A stretch of 64,000 nt of DNA from Devosia lacusdianchii (GTDB taxonomy: Bacteria; Pseudomonadota; Alphaproteobacteria; Rhizobiales; Devosiaceae). The stretch is taken from NCBI RefSeq assembly GCF_022429625.1, contig NZ_CP092483.1:3707501-3771500 (forward strand), in the 5' to 3' direction. The position numbers and the translations under genes were made by a program. This document shows positions 20,293 to 29,191 of the stretch, piece after piece. The notes beneath the pieces are model-generated. The model saw nothing but the letters and a program-made list of their open reading frames with translations. It was not told the origin of the DNA and did no database searches. Numbering within the stretch: position 1 is the first letter of the stretch; each line of letters begins with the position of its first letter.

Positions 20293-20504
20293 GGGTGCCG
20301 AGCCTCACCTTCGGACGATTGCTCGATCCAGCCGAGCCAATGCCCTGCTCACTGGTATTGCGGGAAGGCGAGCCGGTCGGCTTCTGGCTTAAGTCGACGG
20401 CCGAAAGGGGCAGCCAATGGCCCCGGCAAACTGTGATATCCCAACCATCGCCGGGCCAGGCGATGGGAAAGCAGCGACAAAGCGAAGTGGGCAAAGGGCG
20501 GGCG

Positions 20505-21497
20505 TTACTGACCGCCCAGTCCTGGAACAGCATCCAGCCTGTTGAGCAGCTTGAGAGTATTTTGATCCACATAGGCTAAACGCCTCGTGCTCTCATACGT
20601 ACCAAGCTGGACGTGCGGGTCTATCAGCCCCATCGGAAAGGGCCAGTCGGAGCCAAAGACGACGTTGGTCGCGCCGAAGGTCTTCTCGGCCGCTTCCGCC
20701 GCTGCTTCGCCGTGGCAGATGCAGTCGACGAAAATGCGCCCGAGAACCTGCTCGGGCGGCGCAGCGTTCAGCACCATGCCGGGCCGAGCCGTGTCGAAGC
20801 CGCGCTGCCAGCGCCCGGCGACCATCGGCGTCAATCCGCCGCCATGGGCAAAGCACGGTACCAGCCGCTGGTGGCGCTCGAGCACACCAGCCAGCACGAG
20901 ATGGGCGATGGCCACCGTGCTCTCATATGGATTGCCCAGCAGATTAGTCAGATAAAAGGCGCTCAAGCGAGCATCGGCACATTCGCCGGGGTGGAAGAAT
21001 ACGAAGGCTGCGATGTCATCAAGGGCCTGCCACAGTGGTTCGAATTCAGCCAGGCCAAGGGTGCGCTCATCCCCGGTCCCGGCCGGCATGGCGAAATGGC
21101 GATGCCCGGATGCCGCAGCCGCCCGCACGATTTCGGCGGCGATCAGCGGCTCCTCGGTCGGCAGATGCAGCAGCGCCGTGAGCCGGCCCTGCGCTTTCTC
21201 GACGATGCCTGCGAGACCGGCATTGAGATAATCGGCCCAACTTCTGGTCTCTTCGCCACGTAGGTGCTGTCGATAGGTCGGCGGGGGCACGGAGACGAAG
21301 GCATGCGCCACCGCGTTCTGCTCCATCCAGGTCAGGAGCTTGTCGGGCTGGTAAATGCTCTTCATGCCCACGACATGCCCGTCGAGACTCATCACCCCTG
21401 CCCCGGCATCCCACGTTACGCCCTCGAATGACGCGAGGCGGGCCTCATCCACGGGAATGAGATGGGTATGGACGTCAAGGGCGATGGTCTGGGTCAT
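20505..21497 (-). CDS. Amidohydrolase family protein, ACMSD-like decarboxylase
   Basis: 330 residues, amidohydrolase-2 fold as in aminocarboxymuconate-semialdehyde decarboxylase. Metal-binding motifs seen: DVHTH at 8-12, FFHPGE in the middle, CFAHGGG, and the Asp in FGSDWPFPMG near the C-terminus. Such enzymes decarboxylate ring-cleavage products or hydroxybenzoates. Last gene of the operon that starts with the cupin at 24400, separated by 96 bases from the FAH-family gene. With a RidA-type and an FAH-type enzyme alongside, a meta-cleavage-like pathway for an aromatic or N-heterocycle is the best guess. Confidence 0.85.
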   Translation of the reverse strand: MTQTIALDVHTHLIPVDEARLASFEGVTWDAGAGVMSLDGHVVGMKSIYQPDKLLTWMEQNAVAHAFVSVPPPTYRQHLRGEETRSWADYLNAGLAGIVEKAQGRLTALLHLPTEEPLIAAEIVRAAAASGHRHFAMPAGTGDERTLGLAEFEPLWQALDDIAAFVFFHPGECADARLSAFYLTNLLGNPYESTVAIAHLVLAGVLERHQRLVPCFAHGGGLTPMVAGRWQRGFDTARPGMVLNAAPPEQVLGRIFVDCICHGEAAAEAAEKTFGATNVVFGSDWPFPMGLIDPHVQLGTYESTRRLAYVDQNTLKLLNRLDAVPGLGGQ

Positions 21498-21593
21498 GAT
21501 GCATCCGGAAAAATGAGGCCAGCACCAGGGTGCCGACCTTGAAGCATTTCAGCGCGCGGTTGACGCACTAAAATACTCCAGGTCTTTGGCTGG

Positions 21594-22505
21594 TCAGGCA
21601 GCAGGCTGGCTCATCGAGGTGATGTCTGTCGAGCCATGCAGGTCTGCAGCGACGACGCGATTGCGCAATTCCCCCAGGCCTGTGGCCGAAATGACCATTT
21701 CGTCGCCCGGTTTGAGGAAGACCGCCGGCTCGCGGGCATTGCCGATGCCCTGCGGCGTGCCGGTAATGATTACATCGCCCACTTCGAGCGTCATGCCGAA
21801 GGAGAGTTCGGCGATCAGTTCGGCGATGGGGAAGGCCATCTGCTTGACCAGCGCATTCTGCATTTCCTCGCCATTGAGGGTCAGTTGCAGCCGGATTTCG
21901 GGCACGTCGAGTTCGTCGGGCGTGACGATCCAGGGCCCCATCGGCATGGTCTTGTCAATGCTCTTGCCCTTGAGCCACTGCCCGCCATGGCGGCGTTGCA
22001 GGTCACGCTGCGACACGTCATTGGCCAGGAAATAGCCGAACACATGGTCGAGCGCCTTAGCCTGCGACACCGAGCGGCAGCGCTTGCCGATGACGATGGC
22101 CACTTCGGCTTCATAGTCCCATTTGGCGGAGATATGGGGATCGAGCCCGATATCATCATTGGGACCGATGACCGTATTGGGCGCCTTGGTGAAGAAGGTC
22201 GGCGCGTTGGGCTTGTCGACGTCCTGCCCCTCGCGCTTGCCCTTGCTTTCCTCGAAATGCGCCCAATAGTTCCAGCCCGTGCACAGCACGTCGCGGGTGA
22301 AGCGCTGGATCGGGGCGGCGAGCGTCACGCCGGCCAGCGGCATGGCAACCACAGATGGTTCAGACAGCAGCGCCACGATGGCGGCGTGGCCCTTGCCAAT
22401 CAGCGTCACCATGTCTCCGGCTGCTTCGGGCAAAAGGCGAATGGTTTCGCTTTCGACGGCGCCGACGCGCGGCACGCCAGCGAGCAGAACAGTTGCGAGT
22501 TTCAT
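21594..22505 (-). CDS. Fumarylacetoacetate hydrolase (FAH) family protein
   Basis: 303 residues. The FAH fold is recognisable from the small N-terminal domain (MKLATVLL) and the catalytic domain with metal-binding acids in the EAEVAIVIGKRCR segment and the terminal motif DVIITGTPQGIG. FAH proteins cleave or decarboxylate oxo-acids (fumarylpyruvate, oxalocrotonate, diketo sugars). ATG at 22505 gives the standard N-terminus; an upstream in-frame start at 22562 overlaps the RidA gene. Only four bases separate it from the RidA stop, so the two are cotranscribed. Confidence 0.9.
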   Translation of the reverse strand: MKLATVLLAGVPRVGAVESETIRLLPEAAGDMVTLIGKGHAAIVALLSEPSVVAMPLAGVTLAAPIQRFTRDVLCTGWNYWAHFEESKGKREGQDVDKPNAPTFFTKAPNTVIGPNDDIGLDPHISAKWDYEAEVAIVIGKRCRSVSQAKALDHVFGYFLANDVSQRDLQRRHGGQWLKGKSIDKTMPMGPWIVTPDELDVPEIRLQLTLNGEEMQNALVKQMAFPIAELIAELSFGMTLEVGDVIITGTPQGIGNAREPAVFLKPGDEMVISATGLGELRNRVVAADLHGSTDITSMSQPAA

Positions 22506-22509
22506 GGCC

Positions 22510-22908
22510 TCACCCGTTCGGCAGCACGGCGATGGCGCTGATCTCGATGAGATATTCGGCATTCACCATCTTGGCGACCTCCACCATGGTCGAGGCGGGG
22601 ACTGGCGCCTTGAAATACTCGGCGCGCACTTTGTGGATGGTCTGGAAGTGCTCGATATTGCGCACATAGACGTCGACACGAACGATATCATCGAGCGAGC
22701 CACCGGCGGCCTCGACCGCGGCCTTGAGGTTTTCGCAGACCTGGCGGGTCTGCACTTCCACATTGCCGATGCCGGCAACCGAGCCATCGGCCGCGCGGGC
22801 CGTCATGCCCGAGATGAAGACCAGCTTGCCTTTAGCCTCGATAGTGGTCGCCTGGGAGAAATGGCCGTTCGGCTTGGCCAGGCGGTCGGTTTGGATCTGT
22901 TCTTTCAT
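22510..22908 (-). CDS. RidA/YjgF family protein, possible 2-aminomuconate deaminase type
   Basis: 132 residues. RidA proteins hydrolyse enamines and imines; some relatives are aminomuconate deaminases or pyrimidine pathway enzymes (RutC). Family features: early GHFSQATTIEAKGKLVFISG, the central GGSLDDIVRVDVYV, and the C-terminal VEIS/AIA region. The Arg that binds the carboxylate in true RidA lies in the SLDDIVRVDVYVR area. It sits between the FAH and Ldh-type genes, so it probably has a pathway role rather than general housekeeping. ATG at 22908. Confidence 0.9.
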   Translation of the reverse strand: MKEQIQTDRLAKPNGHFSQATTIEAKGKLVFISGMTARAADGSVAGIGNVEVQTRQVCENLKAAVEAAGGSLDDIVRVDVYVRNIEHFQTIHKVRAEYFKAPVPASTMVEVAKMVNAEYLIEISAIAVLPNG

Positions 22909-22922
22909 GGATATTCTCTTTG

Positions 22923-23984
22923 CTAGAAATAGGAGGGCAGGTCGACGCCCAGCGCGGCGCCGGCCTCAACGAGACTGTTGAGGGCGGGTGGCGCCACGCG
23001 GGCGCGTCCCTGGGCGCGGCTGCGGGCCACATGTGCCAATTCGCCCGGCGCATAGACGCGATCAACGCCCGGCGCCTTGCGCGAAGCGGCAACCCGCCCC
23101 AGCTCGGCGCCGGCCCGCTGAACGAACTCGGCCTGGTCAACGAAGTGATCGACATGGATGGCGATGAACAGGTTTGAACAGCGATAAGGCTTGGCCGGAT
23201 CACCATAGAGGCCGCTGACCTCGGGACCGATGGCGCCGCCCGACAGGCCACCCGCCAGAAGATCGATCATGAAGGCGAGGCCAAAGCCTTTGGGTCCGGC
23301 CGCCGGCAGGAGCATGCCTTCGATGGCCTTTTGCGGATCATTGGTGGGATTACCATCGCGATCAGCAGCCCAGCCATCGGGAATGTTGCGACCGGCTGCG
23401 GCCGCATTGCGGACCTTGCCCATAGCCGCGGCGCTCAGCGCCATGTCCACTTCGGGCGCGAAAGCGGCATCCGAGGGCACGGCGATGGCGAGCGGATTGT
23501 TGCCGGTCAGCGGCTCGGCGCCGCCAGTGGCCGGCATCAGCGGCCGCGTATTGGACATGACGATACCCACGACGCCCTGGTCGGCCATCATGCGGGCATA
23601 GCGGCCAGCCGTGCCAAAATGAAAGGCATTGCGCACCGAGACGGCGGCGAGGCCAAACCGGCGCGCCCGCTCGACGGCAAGCTCCACGGCCTGGCGGGCG
23701 GTCAGTTGGCCAAGCACATCACCGGCATCGAGCACGACCGACGCCTCGCGATCGGAGACCACCACGCCCTCTTCGGCCCGCGAGACCGAGCCGGCCTTGA
23801 GGCGCTGCAGATACATGGGCACCAACATCACACCATGGGAGGCAACGCCCTCGATATCGGCTGCCACCAGGTCTTCGGCGACCTGCTCGGACGCGTGAGG
23901 TGAAATGCCGGCTGCGGTGAACAGGGCCGCCACGCCGCGCTGCAGGCCCAGAGCGCTGACCGTTCCATTCTGGTCGGCCAGCAT
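22923..23984 (-). CDS. Ldh-family (malate/L-lactate-type) NAD(P)-dependent oxidoreductase
   Basis: 353 residues, the unusual NAD(P)-binding fold of the L-sulfolactate/malate/ureidoglycolate dehydrogenase family. Catalytic His in DIEGVASHGVMLVPMYLQRL (the conserved SHG), nucleotide-binding MSNTRPLMPATGG and TGNNPLAIAVP segments are present. It reduces a 2-oxo acid or oxidises a 2-hydroxy acid; the substrate is unknown. Its ATG shares one base with the stop of the cupin gene (TGATG), so translation is coupled. Confidence 0.92.
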   Translation of the reverse strand: MLADQNGTVSALGLQRGVAALFTAAGISPHASEQVAEDLVAADIEGVASHGVMLVPMYLQRLKAGSVSRAEEGVVVSDREASVVLDAGDVLGQLTARQAVELAVERARRFGLAAVSVRNAFHFGTAGRYARMMADQGVVGIVMSNTRPLMPATGGAEPLTGNNPLAIAVPSDAAFAPEVDMALSAAAMGKVRNAAAAGRNIPDGWAADRDGNPTNDPQKAIEGMLLPAAGPKGFGLAFMIDLLAGGLSGGAIGPEVSGLYGDPAKPYRCSNLFIAIHVDHFVDQAEFVQRAGAELGRVAASRKAPGVDRVYAPGELAHVARSRAQGRARVAPPALNSLVEAGAALGVDLPSYF

Positions 23985-24400
23985 CAGCGGGCATCCTCGT
24001 CATTGTCATACCAGTCGGGCCGCACCGGATAGTGCGGGCCGTCATAGATCTCGACAACGACAGTGTCCTCATGCGCCAGGGTCGGCCCATGCACATTGCC
24101 CTTGGGATTGCAGTAGAAGGAGCCTGGCTTCAGCGTCACGCCGGTGGCGGTATATTCGTAGTGCCCCGACAGGCAGAACATCATCTGGTTGGAGGCGTGC
24201 AGGTGCGGCGTCGGGATACTGGCCCCCTTGTCGAACTTGATCAGCGCCACAGAAGCACCGGTCTCCTCGTCCCGCCACAGCATCTTCTCATGCACGCCCT
24301 TCAGCGACTTGGCTCGCCAGGGCATGTCATTGGTCTGAAGCAAAATCTCTTCGAGTGAAGGCGCGCCCGGGGGCATGCCGATCTTTCCGTCCTGCGTCAT
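23984..24400 (-). CDS. Cupin-domain protein
   Basis: 138 residues, single small cupin barrel. Metal ligands are likely the His residues of PHLHASNQ together with the later ...GNVHGP. First gene of the catabolic operon that runs leftwards to 20505. Such cupins can be isomerases, dioxygenases or sensors; nothing defines the substrate. The promoter region between its start and the GntR stop contains one of the three shared operator-like sites (24481-24496), 80 bases upstream. Confidence 0.85.
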   Translation of the reverse strand: MTQDGKIGMPPGAPSLEEILLQTNDMPWRAKSLKGVHEKMLWRDEETGASVALIKFDKGASIPTPHLHASNQMMFCLSGHYEYTATGVTLKPGSFYCNPKGNVHGPTLAHEDTVVVEIYDGPHYPVRPDWYDNDEDAR

Positions 24401-24479
24401 CTGTCACCTGCATGTTGGGGAACAGGTCACCAGACCATCCCTCTCTACAGGCATAGAGACACTAAAAACGACAATCAAG

Positions 24480-24497
24480 AAGATAATCGAAAATCTT
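24480..24497. promoter_or_regulatory. Operator-like near-palindrome, site 1 of a proposed GntR regulon
   Basis: AAGATAATCGAAAATCTT is palindromic at 14 of 18 positions and lies upstream of the cupin operon. It contains GATAATCGAAAATC, found inverted at 31983-31996, and TCGAAAATCT, found again at 25285-25294. Confidence 0.6.
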
Positions 24498-25170
24498 ACA
24501 GGTTGGCTCCGGCTTCGAGCGCGGCGAGCAGCTTCTTGGTGGTGCGTTCGAGATGACGGCGGTTCAACGCCAGAGCCAGTTCAGTGTCCCGGCTCAACAC
24601 GGCCTCCATGAGGGCCTGATGCTCGGCGACATCGTCGCGCACCTCGCCCCCGGCCGTGATCGAGAGCGCTACATAGCGCTCGGCCTGGTCGAACAAACGG
24701 TTGCGAATGCCCAGCAAAACCGCTGAATCGCAGGCCGCCACGAGCGCCGCGTGGAATTCGCGGTGATAACGCAGCCAGTCGGCATTGTGTTCGTGCCCCG
24801 CCGCGTCGAGGTGCTTGGGTACGCTGGCAAGGCGATGCATCGAGGCGACAATGGAGGATTCCCAGTCCACACCGCCCTTTGCAATGGACCACTTGAGCGC
24901 CAGCGCTTCGATCTCGATGCGGGTGCGCGACAGGTCCTGCAGGTGTGCCACAGAGGCATCGGCGACGCGAAAGCCCTTGTTTTCCTCAAGCACGACAAAG
25001 CCTTCGGTCTCAAGGCGCATCAGGGCTTCACGCACGGGACTGCCGCCGACATCATAACGCTGGCGCAGGGTTTCTGCCCGCAACCGCTCGCCAGGACGCA
25101 GCCGACCGGTCAATATGTCCTGCCTCAACTGGCTGAATACCGAGGCATTCAGTGTCGCGTGTTCATTCAT
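24496..25170 (-). CDS. GntR-family transcriptional regulator, FCD (FadR) subfamily
   Basis: 224 residues. Winged helix-turn-helix at about 10-75 (typical LRQDILTGRLRPGERLRAETL, then GGSPVREALMRLETEGFV), followed by an all-helical FCD ligand-binding domain with the Asp/His metal or ligand-binding positions (RTRIEIEALAL, YHREFHAALVAA). Such regulators usually repress catabolic operons and respond to small organic acids. It lies between the minus catabolic operon and the plus ABC operon and likely controls both, given related palindromes at 24480, 25281 and 31983. Confidence 0.93.
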   Translation of the reverse strand: MNEHATLNASVFSQLRQDILTGRLRPGERLRAETLRQRYDVGGSPVREALMRLETEGFVVLEENKGFRVADASVAHLQDLSRTRIEIEALALKWSIAKGGVDWESSIVASMHRLASVPKHLDAAGHEHNADWLRYHREFHAALVAACDSAVLLGIRNRLFDQAERYVALSITAGGEVRDDVAEHQALMEAVLSRDTELALALNRRHLERTTKKLLAALEAGANL

Positions 25171-25274
25171 GGTCGATCGGCCCTGTTTTGCTGCTCACTC
25201 GCGTACCCATAATTAATCGGGGAGAAGGCGTCACGCAATGTGATTTTAGACAACCATATTGAAAACCGACAAAT

Positions 25275-25294
25275 AGATATATTTTCGAAAATCT
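25275..25294. promoter_or_regulatory. Operator-like palindrome, site 2 of a proposed GntR regulon
   Basis: The core ATTTTCGAAAAT (25281-25292) is a perfect 12-base palindrome, and TCGAAAATCT (25285-25294) matches site 1. It lies between the divergent GntR gene and the ABC operon starting at 25364, where it could act on both promoters. Confidence 0.6.
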
Positions 25295-25363
25295 CTTGAC
25301 GTGGATGCCCAGCGGTCTTTTAGTGATTGCCGGCCTTGGGAACGGGCCGTAGGAGATTTTGAC

Positions 25364-26326
25364 ATGACAAAGACGGGGCGCGCCACAGACATTGGCGCAA
25401 TGGTCATTGCATTGATGGCAACTTCGGCCTTGCCGACGATGGCAGCCGATGCGGTATTCGGGTTTTCGGGCTGGGCCGTGGGTTACCTGCCAACGGCCGT
25501 AGCGATCGATCGGCTGACCGAAATGGGTTACGAAATCGAGGTCGCCGAACTGGGAGGGAACAGCAATCAGCTGCAGGCGGCCGCGACCGGCGCAGTGCAG
25601 ATCACGGCCATTGCGCAGGTAATGGACGCCATCGATCAGGGCCTCGACAGCCGCTTCTTCATGGAAGCCAATACCAATGAATTCCTGCTGGTCTCCAAAG
25701 CCGAGTTCGAGACTTGCGAGTCGCTTGACGGGCGCACCGTCGGCATCCAGTCGACCGGCTCGTTTGTCGGCCAGCTCGCCATCCAGTGGCTGGCCCAGGC
25801 CTGCCCGGGCACCAATACAAACCTGACCGTCATCGAGGGGTCGGACAATCGCCTCGCGGCACTGCTCGCCAACCAGCTCGATTCCAGCGTGGTCGACCTG
25901 CAGGACTGGACCCTGCTGCAGCGCGCCAAGCCAGGAGAGTTCACCGTCACTGGCGATTTCACCAAGATGATGCCGATCATGCGTGCAGCCTTTGCCGCGC
26001 CGCAGAGTTTCATCGCGGAAAACCCGCAACTGATCGAAGACTGGATCCGCGTCCACCTCGACGTCTATCGCGAGGCCTATGACAATCCTGACCTGCTGGT
26101 CGATAAGGGTCGCGAACTGCTGGGTGAAATCGACCCAGAGGCGCTGCCCGCCATTGTCGAAGCCTTCCTCGCCGCGCAGGTCTGGCCGGTTGACGGGGGC
26201 CTCGGCAAGCAGGACGTGATGGACACGATCAACTTCTTCAACAATGACGGGGAGCCCTTCGTCAACATCAAGACTGCCGACGACGTTGCCGACCGCACCA
26301 TGCTGGACAAAGTGCTGTCGCAGTGA
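25364..26326 (+). CDS. ABC transporter substrate-binding protein (taurine/nitrate/NMT1 type)
   Basis: 320 residues with a signal peptide ending near TMAAD. The mature protein follows the periplasmic-binding type II fold of TauA/SsuA-like proteins (VGYLPTAVAIDRL, GRTVGIQSTGSF, then GDNRLAAL-like region). It delivers a small anionic or N-containing ligand to the two permeases downstream. AGGAG lies eight bases before the ATG at 25364. First gene of a plus-strand operon with one-base overlap (TGATG) to the first permease. The ligand is unknown; the neighbouring catabolic operon suggests it is a degradable organic acid or heterocycle. Confidence 0.88.
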   Translation: MTKTGRATDIGAMVIALMATSALPTMAADAVFGFSGWAVGYLPTAVAIDRLTEMGYEIEVAELGGNSNQLQAAATGAVQITAIAQVMDAIDQGLDSRFFMEANTNEFLLVSKAEFETCESLDGRTVGIQSTGSFVGQLAIQWLAQACPGTNTNLTVIEGSDNRLAALLANQLDSSVVDLQDWTLLQRAKPGEFTVTGDFTKMMPIMRAAFAAPQSFIAENPQLIEDWIRVHLDVYREAYDNPDLLVDKGRELLGEIDPEALPAIVEAFLAAQVWPVDGGLGKQDVMDTINFFNNDGEPFVNIKTADDVADRTMLDKVLSQ

Positions 26327-27141
26327 TGGGCTCCAAGGAAAGCAAACAAAGCGGAGCCCCCGGGCTCCGCTGGACACCCGACCACATCGTGGAAACGGCA
26401 CTGGGGCGAAATCTCGTCCGCGCCGGCATGCTGCTGGCCCTGATCGGGGTATGGCAGCTTGTCGGCAATGATACGATCGGCCTGCTCTTCCCCACCTTCG
26501 GGCGGACCCTCGCCGCATTCTGGACGCTGGTCAGCGACGGCACGCTGCAGATGGCGCTGTTCGTGACCAACCAGTCCTTGGCGGTTGGCTTCCTGGTCAT
26601 GCTGGTCATCGGTATTCCGCTGGGCATCGTCACCGCCCGCGTGTCGCTCCTGGACCGTATCGTCACGCCATACATAACCTTCCTCGTCGCCATTCCGGTG
26701 ATCGCACTGATCCCAGTGGTGCAGGCGCTGATGGGTCTCACCTTCGCCGCGCGCGTCACTGTCGTGGTGTTGTTCGGCATTCCCTACATCATCATCAACA
26801 CCGCTGTTGCCGTTCGGCGCGTCGACCCAATGCTGACCGAAATGGCCACCAGCTTTGGGGCCTCGCCCTGGGTTCGCCTGCGCGACGTGGTCCTGCCGGC
26901 CGCCGTGCCCGGAATCATGGCTGGCATCCGCATCGCCCTGGGTCAGGCGCTAATCGGCATGGTCGTGGCGGAGCTAACCATTGTCGGCGCCGGCATCGGC
27001 AGCCTCATCGCCGACCTGCAGGGTCGCTTCCGGGTTGCTCCGGTTCTGGCCATCGCCGTCACCATCGTGCTCGAGGGCGTGTTGCTGATGACCATCGTTG
27101 AATGGATCGAGCGTCGTCTCGGTCGTTGGAGTCAATCATGA
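26326..27141 (+). CDS. ABC transporter permease (SsuC/TauC type), first of two
   Basis: 271 residues, about six membrane spans with the BPD-transport cytoplasmic signature, here EMATSFGASPWVRLRDVVLP, which docks onto the ATPase. The ATG at 26326 overlaps the preceding stop by one base. A second permease lies two genes downstream, so the inner-membrane channel is probably a heterodimer, unlike the usual homodimeric TauC. Confidence 0.9.
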   Translation: MGSKESKQSGAPGLRWTPDHIVETALGRNLVRAGMLLALIGVWQLVGNDTIGLLFPTFGRTLAAFWTLVSDGTLQMALFVTNQSLAVGFLVMLVIGIPLGIVTARVSLLDRIVTPYITFLVAIPVIALIPVVQALMGLTFAARVTVVVLFGIPYIIINTAVAVRRVDPMLTEMATSFGASPWVRLRDVVLPAAVPGIMAGIRIALGQALIGMVVAELTIVGAGIGSLIADLQGRFRVAPVLAIAVTIVLEGVLLMTIVEWIERRLGRWSQS

Positions 27142-27935
27142 CCGACAATCTGGCCCCGGCCATTTCCATCAAGAATCTCACCAAATATTACGGCCCGACC
27201 AACGGCAACCGGATGAAGGCGCTGGAAAGCGTCAACCTCACCGTGGGTCGCGGGGAGTTCGTTTCCATCATCGGCCCCAGCGGCTGCGGCAAGACCACCA
27301 TGCTCAAGATGGTCGGCGGCATTCTCGGCTGGGACGAAGGGAGCGTCGAAGTGTTGGGCAAGGCCGTCACCGGCCCCGGCCCCGAACGCGCCACCGTGTT
27401 CCAGTCTTTTGCGCTGTTGCCCTGGATGACCATCATCGACAACGTCTCCTTCGGCCTCAAGGTTCGCGGCATGGCCAAGGCGGAGCGCTACGCCATCGCC
27501 CGGCGCCTGCTGGCTTCGGTGGGCCTGGCCGATTTCGAGTACTCCTATCCGCGCCAGCTGTCTGGCGGCATGCAGCAGCGCGTGGGCCTGGCCCGGGCCC
27601 TCGCCGTTTCGCCACAGCTGCTTTTAATGGACGAGCCTTTCTCAGCCATCGACGCGCAGACACGGCTGATCCTGCAGACCGACCTGCTCGACATATGGTC
27701 CAAGACGGACCTTTCGGTCCTTTTCATCACCCATGCCATGGATGAGGCCGTCTTCCTCTCCGACAAGGTGGTCATCATGGGGGCCCGGCCGGGCCATGTC
27801 ACCGATGTCATCGACGTCGACCTGCCGCGTCCCCGCACCGAGGAAACCCGCCGCGATCCGCGTTTCGTGGAGCTGACGGGCTTTGTCTGGGATCGCCTGC
27901 GCGGCATGATCCAGGCCGACGAACAGGCCGCATGA
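27138..27935 (+). CDS. ABC transporter ATP-binding protein (TauB/SsuB type)
   Basis: 265 residues. Walker A GPSGCGKTT, signature LSGGMQQRVGLARAL, Walker B LLLMDEPF and switch His in FITHAMDEAVFLSD are all intact. It powers the importer together with the two permeases. ATGA overlap with the upstream permease at 27138 and with the downstream permease at 27932. Confidence 0.95.
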   Translation: MTDNLAPAISIKNLTKYYGPTNGNRMKALESVNLTVGRGEFVSIIGPSGCGKTTMLKMVGGILGWDEGSVEVLGKAVTGPGPERATVFQSFALLPWMTIIDNVSFGLKVRGMAKAERYAIARRLLASVGLADFEYSYPRQLSGGMQQRVGLARALAVSPQLLLMDEPFSAIDAQTRLILQTDLLDIWSKTDLSVLFITHAMDEAVFLSDKVVIMGARPGHVTDVIDVDLPRPRTEETRRDPRFVELTGFVWDRLRGMIQADEQAA

Positions 27936-28693
27936 TGGAGGCACTGCAAGACACGGCCCGCCGCAAGGGGCCCTTCCTCATCTCCCTCGTCGCGCTGGCC
28001 GCCATCTGGGAGATCGGGGGCCGCAGTACCGACTTGATCACCCTGCCCCCGCTATCCGATGTGCTTGTGGCCTTCTACAAGCTCTGGGCCAGCGGGGACG
28101 TTACGGCACCGCTGCTCGACAGCACACTCGCCCTGATTTATGGCCTCGTCATCTCGCTGGTCTTTGGCAGCCTCATCGGAATCGGAATGGGCATGTCGCG
28201 CTTCGTCGAGGTGGCTGTCAGCCCCTATGTGAAGGCGGGCCTTTCGGCGCCCATGATCGCCTTCGTGCCGGTTTTTTTGATGATCTTCGGCATCGGCCCG
28301 GCCACGCGTATTGCCACTGTGGTCGCCTTCTCGATCTTCATCGTGGCGACCAATGCGGCCACGGCGATGCGCTCAAGCGATCCGCGGCTGATTGAAATGG
28401 CCCATTCCTTCGGCGCCAGCCGCTGGGCCATTTTCCGCGATGTCCGCCTGCCGGCCGGGGCGCCCTATTTCCTGGCCGGATTGCGGCTGGGCGTGGCGCG
28501 CGGTATCAAGGGGCTGATCAATGGTGAAGTGCTGATCGCCATCATCGGTCTCGGGGGTCTGGTCAAGAAATACGGCACGGTCTTCTCCATGGACCAGCTT
28601 TATGCGGTGATCCTGCTGATCGTGCTCTATGCGGCTATTGCCGTGGGCCTCGTATCGATGCTCAGCAAACTGATCGTGGCTGAAGAGAAATGA
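27932..28693 (+). CDS. ABC transporter permease, second of two
   Basis: 253 residues with about six membrane spans and the EAA-loop-like segment LIEMAHSFGASRWAIFRDVRLP. It probably pairs with the permease at 26326. It overlaps the ATPase gene (ATGA), and its own stop overlaps the start of the broken small gene at 28690. Confidence 0.9.
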   Translation: MMEALQDTARRKGPFLISLVALAAIWEIGGRSTDLITLPPLSDVLVAFYKLWASGDVTAPLLDSTLALIYGLVISLVFGSLIGIGMGMSRFVEVAVSPYVKAGLSAPMIAFVPVFLMIFGIGPATRIATVVAFSIFIVATNAATAMRSSDPRLIEMAHSFGASRWAIFRDVRLPAGAPYFLAGLRLGVARGIKGLINGEVLIAIIGLGGLVKKYGTVFSMDQLYAVILLIVLYAAIAVGLVSMLSKLIVAEEK

Positions 28694-28970
28694 TAGAGCC
28701 GCCCATCTTAGCGCCATTGCAAATGGTCCGGATGGGCGGCCGTTGGCATACCGAATTGGCGACGCCGATGTCCGTGGTGCGTGCCGCGACATCGGCTTTC
28801 GGCGACGAGCCGGAGGGCCTGACGCTCGAGCAATGGTTGAACGCGCGTTCGGCACCAGCTGGACGGTGGATACGGTCAGCGACGGCAAGCTCATCCTCCG
28901 TCTCATCGAACCGCTCGATATCTGCGAGATCGAGGAATTCGACGTCGATCCCCTGCTCTTCCTAACCTGA
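28690..28970 (+). pseudogene. Small frameshifted gene at the end of the ABC operon
   Basis: An ATG at 28690 overlaps the permease stop (ATGA). Its frame gives MIEPPILAPL... to GLTLEQWLNAR, then changes character. In the next frame an equally protein-like FGTSWTVDTVSDGKLIL... runs to a stop at 28970. A single-base change near 28848 would fuse them into a protein of about 93 residues. Either the gene is broken or the assembly has a one-base error. I do not recognise the family. Confidence 0.5.
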
Positions 28971-29159
28971 TCGGGCGCTCCGCGCCGTTTGCGAAGCCGA
29001 TGATGCAGTGGCTCTTTCGGGAGCAGAGCGAGCGGGTTGTGTGACCTCAATAGCGAGCGCGCCATCGACGATTTACAGTTTTATCGAATATCGTTCAGAT
29101 GCGGACCGATCCGTGGCGTTGTTGCGGTGTAGAATTCGTTCATCCAGCCTGACTGTGGA

Positions 29160-29184
29160 GCAGGGGCGGCCTGGCTGCCCCTGC
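29160..29184. terminator. Terminator between the two convergent ABC operons
   Basis: GCAGGGGC (29160-29167) and GCCCCTGC (29177-29184) form an eight-pair stem followed by TTTGCT on the plus strand. It lies between the end of the plus operon and the end of the minus operon. Confidence 0.6.
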
Positions 29185-29191
29185 TTTGCTA

